A stretch of DNA of 58,686 bases from assembly GCA_005879605.1 (NCBI GenBank), contig VBKE01000003.1:1-58686 (forward strand). Direction: 5' to 3'. Each line of letters opens with the position of its first letter. Within the stretch, counting starts at the first letter, position 1. A program made the translations under genes and the position numbers. Positions 25,060 to 33,732 of the stretch are shown here, one piece after another. The notes beneath the pieces were generated by a model. It had not been told where the DNA came from. It was given only the letters and a program-made list of their open reading frames with translations, and did no database searches. The DNA comes from Deltaproteobacteria bacterium. GTDB taxonomy: Bacteria > Desulfobacterota > Binatia > UBA9968.

Positions 25060-26234
25060 GCGTTCTCCTCAAGCGCCTTGATTCCGGGGAGCTCTTTGCC
25101 TTCCAAAAATTCCAAAGTCGCACCGCCTCCCGTAGAGAGGTGTGTAATTCTGGGTGCGACTCCAGCAGCCGTAACAGCGGCGACGGTATCGCCTCCCGCG
25201 ATGATGCTCACGAGTCGCGAATGGTTTTCCGCCAGGGTGCTTGCCAAAGCTCGGCTGCCTTGATTGTACGGTTCAACTTCGAATAATCCTACCGGCCCGT
25301 TCCAAAGAACCATCCTAGCCGCGCGAATCTCATCAGAGAACTGAGCCACCGTTTTCGGTCCGATGTCGAGGCCCATGCGATCCGGTGGAATCTGAATGTC
25401 GGCGACCGCCGCGTTTTTCTTTGCCGAATCGCCGGTGACATGGTCCACAGGCAGAACCAGAGCCACACCATGCTCGGCGGCCTCTTTTATTAGCTCTTGA
25501 GCAAGCCCAAGCTTGTCGTTTTCCACGAGGGATTTGCCGATCGCTATTCCCTTTGCCTTCAGAAATGTATAAGCCATACCGCCGCCGATGAGCAGCGTGT
25601 TGATCTTCGGCAGCAAGTTTCTGATTACTCCGATCTTGTCCGAGACCTTGGCGCCGCCAAGAATCGTGACGAATGGCTTCTCTGGGTTAAAGAGCACGCG
25701 CGATAGATAGTCGAGTTCTTTTTGCAGTAAAAGGCCGGCGCCTTTCGACCGAAAAAAAGCGGTCATCCCGACGATAGAGGCGTGGGCGCGATGGGCCGCG
25801 CCAAAGGCATCATCGACATAGACATCTGCCAAGGAAGCGAGAGCTTGCGAAAACCCAGCATCGTTCTTCTCTTCCTCCTTGTGAAAGCGGAGATTTTCCA
25901 ACAGGACAACCCGATGGGTCGGGTCGCGCACGATTCGCCCGACTTCCTCGCCGATGCAATCCGGAGCCAACACCACTGGTCGTTGAAGCAAGGTTTCCAA
26001 ATAATCCCGCGCCGGGGCCAGGCTGTATTTGGGCACGACCTTTCCATCCGGGCGCCCGAGGTGGGAGGCGATCACCAGCTTGTGCGCGTGCTCTAGAATT
26101 AATCGAATCGTCGGCAAAGCGCTTTCGATGCGATGCGGCTCCATGATCTTGCCTTGATCAATCGGTACGTTAAAATCGACACGCAAGAAGACTGTTTTGC
26201 CTCCCAGATCCAGTTCTCCGACTTTGCGAATCAT
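25056..26234 (-). CDS. pgk: Phosphoglycerate kinase
   Basis: 392-residue two-lobed kinase making ATP from 1,3-bisphosphoglycerate. Seen: 'VFLRVDFNVPID', 'LASHLGRPDGK', 'ENLRFHKEEE', 'ILGGAKVSDKI' and the nucleotide-site 'SIIAGGDTVAAV'. First gene of the unit pgk-tpiA-secG-tRNA-Leu. The gap gene that often precedes pgk in related bacteria is not here; instead tolQ lies divergently across 106 A/T-rich bases, which must hold both promoters. Confidence 0.97.
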   Translation of the reverse strand: MIRKVGELDLGGKTVFLRVDFNVPIDQGKIMEPHRIESALPTIRLILEHAHKLVIASHLGRPDGKVVPKYSLAPARDYLETLLQRPVVLAPDCIGEEVGRIVRDPTHRVVLLENLRFHKEEEKNDAGFSQALASLADVYVDDAFGAAHRAHASIVGMTAFFRSKGAGLLLQKELDYLSRVLFNPEKPFVTILGGAKVSDKIGVIRNLLPKINTLLIGGGMAYTFLKAKGIAIGKSLVENDKLGLAQELIKEAAEHGVALVLPVDHVTGDSAKKNAAVADIQIPPDRMGLDIGPKTVAQFSDEIRAARMVLWNGPVGLFEVEPYNQGSRALASTLAENHSRLVSIIAGGDTVAAVTAAGVAPRITHLSTGGGATLEFLEGKELPGIKALEENA

Positions 26235-26340
26235 GAAAAGGTCTCCCCAACGATTGACTACTTATGAATAAATAGGTCCTTTTTTGAACAAAATATGTAA
26301 TACTAATTGACTAATTATAAGGCTTGTAATACTTTTTCAA

Positions 26341-27099
26341 ATGTTTTTGACGCTTTCGATGTCTTTTCTTTGGCCTTCCCAGTTGTTAGCCCAAGACGGG
26401 CTCCCGGCACCGCAACAGCATGGCATTCTTGATCTGGTTCGCGGATCAGGCCTCGTTGTTCAAGCGATTCTCTACCTCCTGATTTTGTTCTCGGTCGCCA
26501 GCTGGGGTATTATTGCTTACAAGTATCGGCAGATACGGCAGGCTAAGCGTGAATCAGAAAAGTTTATCGAAATTTTTTGGGAGCGGCGGAATCTCTCATC
26601 GATACATGACGCGAGCCGAGATCTAAAAGGAAGCCCGGTGGGACAGGTGTTTCGCGCGGGCTATGAGGAGCTCGTTAGAGTCACGCGCACGAAGAAAGAC
26701 GCTTCGGTGGGAGAGAGTCTTACGACCGAGTTGGGCGGCGTAGACAACGTTTCCCGTGCCATGAAACGCGCGACGAGTGTCGAGATCACCAAACTCGAGA
26801 ATTATCTGACCTTCTTGGCCACCACGGCGAGCGCGGCGCCGTTTATCGGGCTCTTCGGCACGGTTTGGGGAATTATGGACGCGTTTCGGGGTTTGAGCGT
26901 CACGCATTCATCGAGCATACAGGCCGTGGCTCCTGGTATCGCCGAAGCCCTGATCGCGACGGCCGTCGGTTTGGCTGCGGCGATTCCCGCGTTAATCGCA
27001 TACAATCACTTTGTACAACAGATCAAGGTGGTGGCGGTGGAAATGGACAATTTCTCGCACGAGTTCTTAAATATCGCGGAACGACATTTTTTTAAGTAA
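26341..27099 (+). CDS. tolQ: Tol-Pal system proton channel subunit TolQ
   Basis: 252-residue MotA/TolQ/ExbB-family inner-membrane protein. With TolR it forms the proton-driven motor that energises TolA for outer-membrane constriction at division. Hydrophobic segments: an N-terminal stretch at 1-18, then 'VVQAILYLLILFSVASWGII' around 37-58, and two in the C-terminal half including the hallmark 'SAAPFIGLFGTVWGIMDAF' and 'EALIATAVGLAAAIPALIAYN'. The first segment could be a signal-like extension; a later start is possible. First gene of tolQRAB-pal-ybgF. Confidence 0.93.
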   Translation: MFLTLSMSFLWPSQLLAQDGLPAPQQHGILDLVRGSGLVVQAILYLLILFSVASWGIIAYKYRQIRQAKRESEKFIEIFWERRNLSSIHDASRDLKGSPVGQVFRAGYEELVRVTRTKKDASVGESLTTELGGVDNVSRAMKRATSVEITKLENYLTFLATTASAAPFIGLFGTVWGIMDAFRGLSVTHSSSIQAVAPGIAEALIATAVGLAAAIPALIAYNHFVQQIKVVAVEMDNFSHEFLNIAERHFFK

Positions 27100-27122
27100 C
27101 CTTAGGTTTGAGTGAGGTAGAT

Positions 27123-27545
27123 ATGGCGATGGATGCTTCCCCGCAGCGTGATAGTTCGGTCTTGGCGCAGATCAACGTCACGCCGCTGGTAGACGTCATG
27201 CTGGTTCTTCTGGTCATATTCATGGTTACGGCTCCCATTATTCAACAGGGAGTTCAGATCAATCTCCCGCAGGCGAAAGCCGGCGCAATTACCGGTAGCG
27301 AAGAGCTATTGGTTGTGACGATCGCCAAAACCGGTAAAATCTATCTTAATGACAATCCCATGAGCCTTGGCGAGTTGGGCCAAAAACTGCGAGCCATCCG
27401 CAAGCTTCAGGCGGATAAGGAAGTCTACCTGCGGGCGGATCAGGATGTAAAATATGGTATCGTGATGAAAACAATCGCGGAGATTAAACAGGCGGGAATT
27501 GAAAGGTTGGGGATGGTTAGTCGTCCATTTTCCGAAGAGAGTTAA
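27123..27545 (+). CDS. tolR: Tol-Pal system protein TolR
   Basis: 140-residue ExbD/TolR protein: short cytoplasmic N-terminus, one membrane helix ('PLVDVMLVLLVIFMVTAPI', around 20-42) containing the proton-carrying Asp, and a periplasmic domain. The ATG at 27123 has a GAGGTAG site five bases upstream; an in-frame TTG at 27108 would place that site inside the gene. Lies 23 bases after tolQ and 6 before tolA. Confidence 0.95.
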   Translation: MAMDASPQRDSSVLAQINVTPLVDVMLVLLVIFMVTAPIIQQGVQINLPQAKAGAITGSEELLVVTIAKTGKIYLNDNPMSLGELGQKLRAIRKLQADKEVYLRADQDVKYGIVMKTIAEIKQAGIERLGMVSRPFSEES

Positions 27546-27551
27546 TCTTCC

Positions 27552-28490
27552 ATGGCTGCGGGATCATCAACTCCGACGATTAGCTTAAGCGAGCGGTCGC
27601 TTTTATCCGATAGCCAGCCAAATCAGCTCCCGAAGTGGCTGTTTTTATCCTTGCTCTTCCACGGGGCGTTGATCATAAGTCTTTTTATCGTGCCCTTTCT
27701 GCCGTCGCGCCATGCTTCTGCACCGCCTATTTATACCGTCGACCTGGTTGGAGGGGAAAAGATTGGCGGCAACAAGCTGGGAACGGAGTTGTTGCCTCCG
27801 CCTGCTCCGAAAGAGGTAGCGAAAGAGAAAGCAGCGGAGCCAGCTCCACCGCCTCCGGCAAAGAAAGAAGAAAAAAAGGTTGAGAAAACCGAGAAAGCCG
27901 AGAAAGCGAAGCCCACAGAAAAATCGATGCCTTTACCAGAGAAGGCTCCAGTGAAGGAAGCGGCTAAAAAAGAGCCGCCGAAGAAGGAGACCGTTACGGA
28001 AGCGAAGCGGGAAACGAAGTCGGAGGAAAATTCACTAGATAGCGTGCGGGAAAGAATTATTCAGTCCGCGGTGGAGCGCGCGAAAAACCGAACCGAAAAC
28101 ACGCAAAAGACCTCAAAGGGGGATGTCATCAGCGCTGGCCCGGGCGAAGGCGAGGGAGCAGCTGCGCTAGGGCAGGGTGGCCGTGGCGGTGGAGTGGTGA
28201 AAGGAATGGACTTCATTATCTATCAGAACCGCCTGCTTAACACGATTAAGAATAACTGGGTGTGGGCGGGGCAGCGCAGTAATGTTAGGGTCATCGTCCA
28301 TTTCAACATCAAAGATAACGGTGAGATTTTCGGACTTAAAATAGTGCAGCCGTCCGGAAATCCATCGTATGATGAGTCGGTTCTCCGAGCGGTGAAGAAG
28401 TCCAGCCCTTTACCACCCATCCCCGAAGGCTTACGCAGTGAGTTTTCGGACATCGAGTTGGCATTTCGTCCGGAAGATTTGGGAGCGTAA
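27552..28490 (+). CDS. tolA: TolA-like protein with TonB C-terminal domain
   Basis: 312 residues: cytoplasmic N-terminus, one membrane helix (about 32-52, 'WLFLSLLFHGALIISLFIVPF' region), a long Lys/Glu/Pro/Ala-rich periplasmic stalk (~75-170), and a C-terminal TonB/TolA domain with 'VRVIVHFNIKDNGEIFGLKIVQPSGNPSYD'-type sequence. It reaches from the inner membrane through the periplasm to TolB and Pal. The stalk is shorter than in E. coli TolA (421 residues). Position between tolR and tolB supports the name over TonB. Confidence 0.92.
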   Translation: MAAGSSTPTISLSERSLLSDSQPNQLPKWLFLSLLFHGALIISLFIVPFLPSRHASAPPIYTVDLVGGEKIGGNKLGTELLPPPAPKEVAKEKAAEPAPPPPAKKEEKKVEKTEKAEKAKPTEKSMPLPEKAPVKEAAKKEPPKKETVTEAKRETKSEENSLDSVRERIIQSAVERAKNRTENTQKTSKGDVISAGPGEGEGAAALGQGGRGGGVVKGMDFIIYQNRLLNTIKNNWVWAGQRSNVRVIVHFNIKDNGEIFGLKIVQPSGNPSYDESVLRAVKKSSPLPPIPEGLRSEFSDIELAFRPEDLGA

Positions 28491-28494
28491 CGCG

Positions 28495-29805
28495 ATGAGG
28501 CTCACGGTCTTTTTCTTGTTTCTGTCACTGGTTGTTCGCATTGGATCAGCGGAGGCGCAGGGGTTCAAAGGTGAAATAGTGGGCCAGGGAGGTCAAAAGT
28601 TTCCGATCGCGGTCTCACCGCTGAAGAACTTAGGAACGGCACCGGACGCGGCAAAACTTTCGGAGGGAATCGCCGACACGATAGTTCACGACCTCGATCT
28701 CTCCGGCTGGTTCAACGTCTTGGACCGATCGGCCTATCTCGAGAATGCGCAGCAAACCGGTATTACGTTGGGCACGTTCGATTTCAAGGATTGGTCTACC
28801 ATTGGAGCTGAAGGCTTGGTGAAGGGCGGCTTCTCGCTGCAGGGAGACGATGTCACCGTGGAGCTGCGGCTCTTCGATGTCTATCAAAACAAGGAGAGAA
28901 TCGGTAAGCGGTACGCGGGGCGCGTCAAGGACTATCGGCGCATCGCTCACAAGTTCGTCGACGAGATTATCAATCAGTTCACCGGAGTTCCCGGCATTTT
29001 CAATACTCGAATCGCTTACGTTTCTACCAGCGGTGGCCGGTTCAAAGAAATTCACGTTTCGCACCTGGACGGGAGCGAAAAGTTTCAAGTCACCAATAAT
29101 CATACGATAAACCTGTCTCCTTCATGGAGCCCCGATGGTCGATCCGTCCTCTATTCTTCCTTCAAGGACAAGAATCAGACTCTGTATCTCTTCGAACTTT
29201 ATAGCGGCAAGGAAGTGAAATTTTCCCCGCGGGCGGGAAGATATCTCGGCGGCAAGATGTCTCCCGATGGACAGTTCGTGGCGGCGACTCTTGAGGTGGC
29301 AGGTAATACGAGCCTCTATTTGCTGGACCGCAACGGCAATGTAGTTCGCCGGTTAACGGACAATCCTGGGATCGAAGTCTCGCCTTCGTGGTCTCCCGAT
29401 GGCCGACAACTGGTGTTTGTGGCTGACCGAAGCGGTTCACCGCAGATTTACATCTTGGACCTGGCGAGCGGAAAAACGCGCCGGCTGACCTACAGTGGAA
29501 GTTATAACACTTCCCCCGATTGGTCTCCGAAAGGCGATAAGATCGCTTATACCGGAAGAGTGGGGAATCGGTTCGCCGTCTTTACGATCGGCGTGGACGG
29601 TGGAGAGCCGCGAAAGCTCACCGCGGAGTCTTCCGATAGCGAGGACCCCACATGGTCGCCAGACGGAAGGTTTATCGCGTTTTCTTCGAATCGAGCCGGA
29701 AAATATCAGTTGTATATGATGCAATGGACTGGAGAAAACCAACGGAGATTGACAGGTTCGGGGGGAGATGATACAAGACCCAGTTGGTCCCCTCGGTTAG
29801 ATTAA
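28495..29805 (+). CDS. tolB: Tol-Pal system beta-propeller protein TolB
   Basis: 436-residue periplasmic protein. Signal peptide about 1-21 ('FFLFLSLVVRIGSAEA'). An N-terminal domain (~22-160) is followed by a six-bladed beta-propeller whose blades repeat 'SWSPDGR' motifs ('LSPSWSPDGRS', 'VSPSWSPDGRQ', 'TSPDWSPKGDK', 'EDPTWSPDGRF', 'TRPSWSPRLD'). TolB binds Pal and the outer-membrane machinery. The ATG at 28495 gives the signal peptide and lies 4 bases after the tolA stop; upstream in-frame codons lie inside tolA. Confidence 0.97.
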   Translation: MRLTVFFLFLSLVVRIGSAEAQGFKGEIVGQGGQKFPIAVSPLKNLGTAPDAAKLSEGIADTIVHDLDLSGWFNVLDRSAYLENAQQTGITLGTFDFKDWSTIGAEGLVKGGFSLQGDDVTVELRLFDVYQNKERIGKRYAGRVKDYRRIAHKFVDEIINQFTGVPGIFNTRIAYVSTSGGRFKEIHVSHLDGSEKFQVTNNHTINLSPSWSPDGRSVLYSSFKDKNQTLYLFELYSGKEVKFSPRAGRYLGGKMSPDGQFVAATLEVAGNTSLYLLDRNGNVVRRLTDNPGIEVSPSWSPDGRQLVFVADRSGSPQIYILDLASGKTRRLTYSGSYNTSPDWSPKGDKIAYTGRVGNRFAVFTIGVDGGEPRKLTAESSDSEDPTWSPDGRFIAFSSNRAGKYQLYMMQWTGENQRRLTGSGGDDTRPSWSPRLD

Positions 29806-29869
29806 TTCTCTTCGATTCATGTCAAAACCACGCAAAATCATCTAAATTTCCAAGAAGGAGGGAGCGACC

Positions 29870-30448
29870 ATGGGTCAATTTAGAATGGTGTGCTACTGCG
29901 CTGTTATCATTCTAACGGTGGGTGGGTGTGCCCCATCGACGGCGACGAAGCCGAATCCCTCCTCTCCTTCGACGGGATCTCAAGATGCCGGTGGCCAACG
30001 GCAAGGTGAAGGGGCGCGAGGCAAAACGGGTGAATCCACGACGTCGCCTGGATCTCTCGATGCTCTTCGTCAGGGCCAAGGTTCAGCAACCCCGGCATCG
30101 AGTCCGCTCAAAGATGTTTTCTTTGATTTTGATCGCTATGATTTGAAATCGGATGCGCGCGATACTCTGAGGGCGAATGCTGACTGGCTGAAAGGTAATC
30201 CTTCTGCGAGAATCGAGATCGAAGGCCATTGCGATAGCCGTGGAACGGCGGAATATAATTTGGCGCTCGGAGCAAAGCGGGCTCAAGCCGCGAAAGATTA
30301 TTTGGCAACCTTGGGCATTTCGCCAGAGCGCCTCTCGACCATCAGCTACGGCGCAGAGATTCCGGTGTGCCGGGAAGACGACGAGAGTTGTTGGAGTCGG
30401 AATCGGCGGGCGCGGCTGGTCATTGTGCCGAGCCGCCCGGCTTCGTGA
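29870..30448 (+). CDS. pal: Peptidoglycan-associated lipoprotein Pal
   Basis: 192 residues. A type II signal peptide ends in the lipobox 'LTVGGC', making Cys20 the lipid anchor in the outer membrane. A Ser/Gly/Thr-rich linker runs to about residue 75. The OmpA-like domain follows with 'VFFDFDRYDLKSDA', the peptidoglycan-binding 'IEGHCDSRGTAEYNLALGAKRA' region and 'CWSRNRRARLVI'. A strong AGGAGGG site precedes the ATG. Fifth gene of the Tol operon. Confidence 0.97.
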   Translation: MGQFRMVCYCAVIILTVGGCAPSTATKPNPSSPSTGSQDAGGQRQGEGARGKTGESTTSPGSLDALRQGQGSATPASSPLKDVFFDFDRYDLKSDARDTLRANADWLKGNPSARIEIEGHCDSRGTAEYNLALGAKRAQAAKDYLATLGISPERLSTISYGAEIPVCREDDESCWSRNRRARLVIVPSRPAS

Positions 30449-30495
30449 TGAACAACCGAGACTGCTGCGATCGTAGGGGGAGCCTAGATTTTCAC

Positions 30496-31338
30496 ATGAA
30501 CGGACGTCTCCTATGGCTAATCGGGGCGACTTTTGTTTGGCTTTCCGCCTGCGTTCAGCCCCAACAAATTGAGCTCATAGAACGCGAGCAGCGGCGGCTG
30601 CGCGGCGATACCGCCAGTGTCCATTCGGACGTGGAGTCGCTGCGTGCAAGCCTCGCCGATACCCGGGCTAATCTTCAACAGATACAACGGGACTTTAATG
30701 CCTTGAAGGAAAGGATAGAAGAGACCCGTTATCAAGTGGGACGTCAGCTCGGTCAGTCCAGTCGCGAGGGCGACCAACGAGTTAAAGATCTGGAGACGCG
30801 CGTCGCCAAATTGGACGAATCGTTGAAGGCGCAAGAGGCCTTACTGAAATCTCGCGATGAGGAGCTAAAACAACTCCGGGACACGCTGCAAACGGCTCAG
30901 AAGGCTCTACCGGAACCTTCGCCCGGTAACGCGATGTCTGAGGCGGCGGCCGGGGAAACCGACGCTATCAGGAGGGATTACGAAGCTGCGTGGCGATTAC
31001 TGGACAAAAAAGACTATAAGGCAGCCATCACCCGTTTCAAGGACTTTCTCAAGAAATATCCAAAGAGCAATCTGGCTAATAACGCGCAGTATTGGATCGG
31101 CGAAAGTCACTACGCGCTAAGGGAGTTCGATCAGGCGATTATTGAATTTGACGCTGTGCGCAGAAAGTATCCCCAGGGAGAAAAGGTACCGGCAGCATTG
31201 CTCAAGCAAGGTTTTGCATTTGCGGAGTTGGGGGAAAAGATTAACGCCCGTTTGGTATTGCAAGAGGTGGCGGAAAAATATCCTAACTCTCCCGAGGCAG
31301 CGAAGGCGAAACTCAGACTCAAAGCGCTCGAATCGTAA
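30496..31338 (+). CDS. ybgF: Tol-Pal accessory protein YbgF/CpoB (lipoprotein form)
   Basis: 280 residues. N-terminal lipoprotein signal ('LIGATFVWLSAC', Cys17), then a coiled-coil (about 25-150, heptads with 'LRASLADTRANLQQIQRD') and C-terminal TPR repeats ('AAWRLLDKKDYKAAITRFKDFL', 'LANNAQYWIGESHYALREFD', 'KVPAALLKQGFAFAEL'). CpoB coordinates outer-membrane constriction with PBP1B. The usual E. coli form is periplasmic, not lipidated. I chose ATG 30496 for the signal peptide; an ATG at 30448 overlapping the pal stop (TGATG) would add 16 residues. Confidence 0.9.
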   Translation: MNGRLLWLIGATFVWLSACVQPQQIELIEREQRRLRGDTASVHSDVESLRASLADTRANLQQIQRDFNALKERIEETRYQVGRQLGQSSREGDQRVKDLETRVAKLDESLKAQEALLKSRDEELKQLRDTLQTAQKALPEPSPGNAMSEAAAGETDAIRRDYEAAWRLLDKKDYKAAITRFKDFLKKYPKSNLANNAQYWIGESHYALREFDQAIIEFDAVRRKYPQGEKVPAALLKQGFAFAELGEKINARLVLQEVAEKYPNSPEAAKAKLRLKALES

Positions 31339-31448
31339 CCCAATCGACCTGCGCCTGTAGACTCTCAATTATTCCCGCTTCTATTCCTTCGGTCGGTAAC
31401 GTCAGGCCAGGGCTAGCGACGGATGGTATCAGACCGAGGCTCTAGGCT

Positions 31449-32405
31449 ATGCAGATTTTTCGTCATACCGAGGATCGCGAGTTATCGCTGCAGGGATCCG
31501 TCGCGACCCTGGGCAACTTTGACGGTATTCATTTAGGCCATCAAGCCTTACTGCGAAGCGCGGTTGACGACGCTAGACGGCTCGGAAATCCCTCCGTCGT
31601 CCTAACATTCGAGCCTCATCCGTTAAAGGTTCTGGCGCCGGAGCGGGCGCCTAAGTTGCTACTGGCTCATAAAGACAAAATGCAACTGTTTCAATCCTTC
31701 GGCGTGGATGTGGTGGTTGTGCAACACTTCGATGCGTCATTTGCCAGTCTTGGGGCGGAAGAGTTCGTACACACGATTCTCGTCGAACGCCTTAAGATCA
31801 AAAAAGTTTGGGTTGGTCGAGATCTAAGATTTGGGCAGGGGAGAAAGGGTCGCGTGGATGATCTGATCCGCTGGGGTCGGGAACGGAAATTTGAAGTAGG
31901 CGTCATGGAGCCAGTCGTGGTGAACGGGGTTCGAGTCAGCAGTTCTCATATCCGACAGCTCCTGGCGGAAGGTCGGGTCGAGAAAGTGGAACCCATGTTA
32001 GGCCGCTATCATTTTGTTTCCGGCAGGGTGGTGAGCGGCCATCGGAGAGGGCGGGAACTTGGATTTCCCACGGCCAACATTTCCAGCCGCACCGAAGTTC
32101 TGCCATCGGACGGGATTTATGCGACCCTGTTTCAGATCGAGGAAAAAAAGCTTCCGAGTGTCAGTAATATCGGTGTTAATCCTACTTTTGGTGACGGTCC
32201 AAGAACAGTGGAAAGCTTTATCCTAGATTACCAGAATGATCTTTACGGAAAACCGGTAAGACTATCTTTTCTCAGAAGAATTCGAGAAGAAAAAAAGTTT
32301 GCCTCGGTCGATCAATTGGTTGCGCAGATGGCCGCCGACGTGGCAAGCGCTCGAGCTGTATTCGACGAGCTAAGACTCACCGGGGAGGCGAGCGTGTCGG
32401 GGTGA
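31449..32405 (+). CDS. ribF: Bifunctional riboflavin kinase/FAD synthetase
   Basis: 318 residues in two domains: the FAD synthetase nucleotidyltransferase (about 15-180, 'ATLGNFDGIHLGHQALL', 'VSSSHIRQLLAEGRVEK') and the riboflavin kinase (about 185-310, 'GRVVSGHRRGRELGFPTANI', 'SNIGVNPTFGDGPRTVESFILD' region). It turns riboflavin into FMN and FAD, fitting the flavin-dependent enzymes of the window. Ten bases before the pseudouridine synthase gene and probably co-transcribed with it. Confidence 0.96.
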   Translation: MQIFRHTEDRELSLQGSVATLGNFDGIHLGHQALLRSAVDDARRLGNPSVVLTFEPHPLKVLAPERAPKLLLAHKDKMQLFQSFGVDVVVVQHFDASFASLGAEEFVHTILVERLKIKKVWVGRDLRFGQGRKGRVDDLIRWGRERKFEVGVMEPVVVNGVRVSSSHIRQLLAEGRVEKVEPMLGRYHFVSGRVVSGHRRGRELGFPTANISSRTEVLPSDGIYATLFQIEEKKLPSVSNIGVNPTFGDGPRTVESFILDYQNDLYGKPVRLSFLRRIREEKKFASVDQLVAQMAADVASARAVFDELRLTGEASVSG

Positions 32406-32414
32406 AGAGTTCCT

Positions 32415-33446
32415 ATGTCCCTTCAACAGTTGGTGATTGACAGCCAATCCGTAGGAATGCGCTTGGATCTTTTCCTGGCACGCCGTTTTCTTGATGCGGC
32501 GGGCTCTAGCGGCTTCAGCCGTTCCGGAATACAGAGGCTGATTACCGGAGGGCAAGTAACTCTGAATGGTCAGCGCGTTAAATCCAGCGCTCGACTTAAA
32601 ATCGATGATCTCGTACAGATGGAAAGCATTCCGCCGCGCGAAATCTCGCTAAAGCCGGAACCCATTCCGTTGAAAATCCTGTACGAGGACGACGACTGCG
32701 TCGTGATTAACAAGGCCGCCGGGATTGTGGTGCATCCGGCCGCAGGACGGATAAGTGGTACCCTTGTGAATGCGCTCTTGCACCACTGTCCGAATCTCGA
32801 AGGAATCGGTGGAGAGCGCCGTCCCGGAATCGTCCATCGATTGGACAAAGACACTTCCGGAGTGATGATCGTCGCGAAGAACGCAATGGCTTTTCAGCGC
32901 CTCGCGACGCAGTTCAAGGAACGGAGCGTGAGCAAAGAATATCTCGCGCTAGTGTGGGGCAAGCTCGAGCGAGAAACGGGGATTGTCAATCGCCCTATCG
33001 GTCGACACCGCTCCGACCGTAAAAGAATGTCGAGTGTCCGCTTCCTTGCCAAGGCGCGACCGGCCATTACGGAGTGGGTCGTTGAAAAGTACTTTACGAT
33101 CAATGAAGAGCGAAGAATTCGGGGTTGGCTAACCTGGATAAGACTCAAACCGCGGACTGGGCGAACCCATCAAATCCGGGTTCATCTGGCGGATCTGAAG
33201 CATCCGTTGGTTGGAGACAAAATCTACGGCCGCAAGCGCCCGTTGACCGCGAAAATAAACCAACGGGGTGTGGAGATTTTTCCGCGGCAGGCGCTGCACG
33301 CGGAAAAACTTGAAATCAATCATCCCCGCAGCGGTCAACGGATGAGCTTTGTCGCGCCGCTGGCTGACGATCTGCGTGATCTCTTGAATGATTTGCAAAC
33401 GCGAGACAGGCGAGTAGAAAACAGTTTCCAAGTACAAAGGGGTTGA
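32415..33446 (+). CDS. rluD: RluA-family 23S rRNA pseudouridine synthase (RluD-like)
   Basis: 343 residues: an N-terminal S4 RNA-binding domain (about 15-75, 'RLDLFLARRF', 'SGIQRLITGGQVTLNGQ') and the synthase domain with catalytic Asp144 in 'GIVHRLDKDTSGVMIV' and 'PRTGRTHQIRVHLADL'. The layout and length match RluD, which modifies helix 69 of 23S rRNA; RluC cannot be excluded from sequence alone. Its TGA stop lies within the -35 hexamer of the rho promoter. Confidence 0.93.
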   Translation: MSLQQLVIDSQSVGMRLDLFLARRFLDAAGSSGFSRSGIQRLITGGQVTLNGQRVKSSARLKIDDLVQMESIPPREISLKPEPIPLKILYEDDDCVVINKAAGIVVHPAAGRISGTLVNALLHHCPNLEGIGGERRPGIVHRLDKDTSGVMIVAKNAMAFQRLATQFKERSVSKEYLALVWGKLERETGIVNRPIGRHRSDRKRMSSVRFLAKARPAITEWVVEKYFTINEERRIRGWLTWIRLKPRTGRTHQIRVHLADLKHPLVGDKIYGRKRPLTAKINQRGVEIFPRQALHAEKLEINHPRSGQRMSFVAPLADDLRDLLNDLQTRDRRVENSFQVQRG

Positions 33447-33471
33447 CAAGGAAACGAGTTTTACATACTAT
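33443..33471 (+). promoter_or_regulatory. Sigma70-type promoter of rho
   Basis: TTGACA at 33443-33448, a 17-base spacer and TACTAT at 33466-33471 give one of the best promoter matches in the window. The likely start site near 33478 leaves a leader of about 255 bases before the rho ATG. The -35 overlaps the stop codon of the upstream gene. Confidence 0.75.
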
Positions 33472-33506
33472 AAGAGAAACGGAACCGATTCAGCGATCTG
33501 TTTGAG

Positions 33507-33548
33507 TCAATCCCCACACACTAACAACAAAATCACTCAGCCTTATCC
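33507..33548 (+). promoter_or_regulatory. C-rich, G-poor rut-like stretch in the rho leader
   Basis: These 42 bases contain 17 C and one G, the composition expected of a Rho-loading (rut) site in RNA. They lie about 30 bases into the predicted rho leader. Rho of E. coli represses its own synthesis by terminating within its leader; the same logic is plausible here. A 26-codon open frame (33612-33692) lies further down the leader but has no clear ribosome site. Confidence 0.45.
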
Positions 33549-33732
33549 GTTCTGAATTTGATTTGGTTTAAACAAGAGTTGCATTTCCGTCTTCATGCCT
33601 GTCGCACTGAGATGGCTCACCTAAGCTTTGCGCCTTTCGCCCAATCCCCAGTCGCGGGTGTCAGTTCGACAGAACTCGAATCTCTTCTATAATTGCAAGA
33701 AGGCGCCCAAGGGGAAAGGAGAAACGTAGTTT

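Noticed and set aside
33612..33692. 26-codon leader peptide gene before rho
   Set aside because: No recognisable ribosome site; kept only as a possibility within the rho leader finding.
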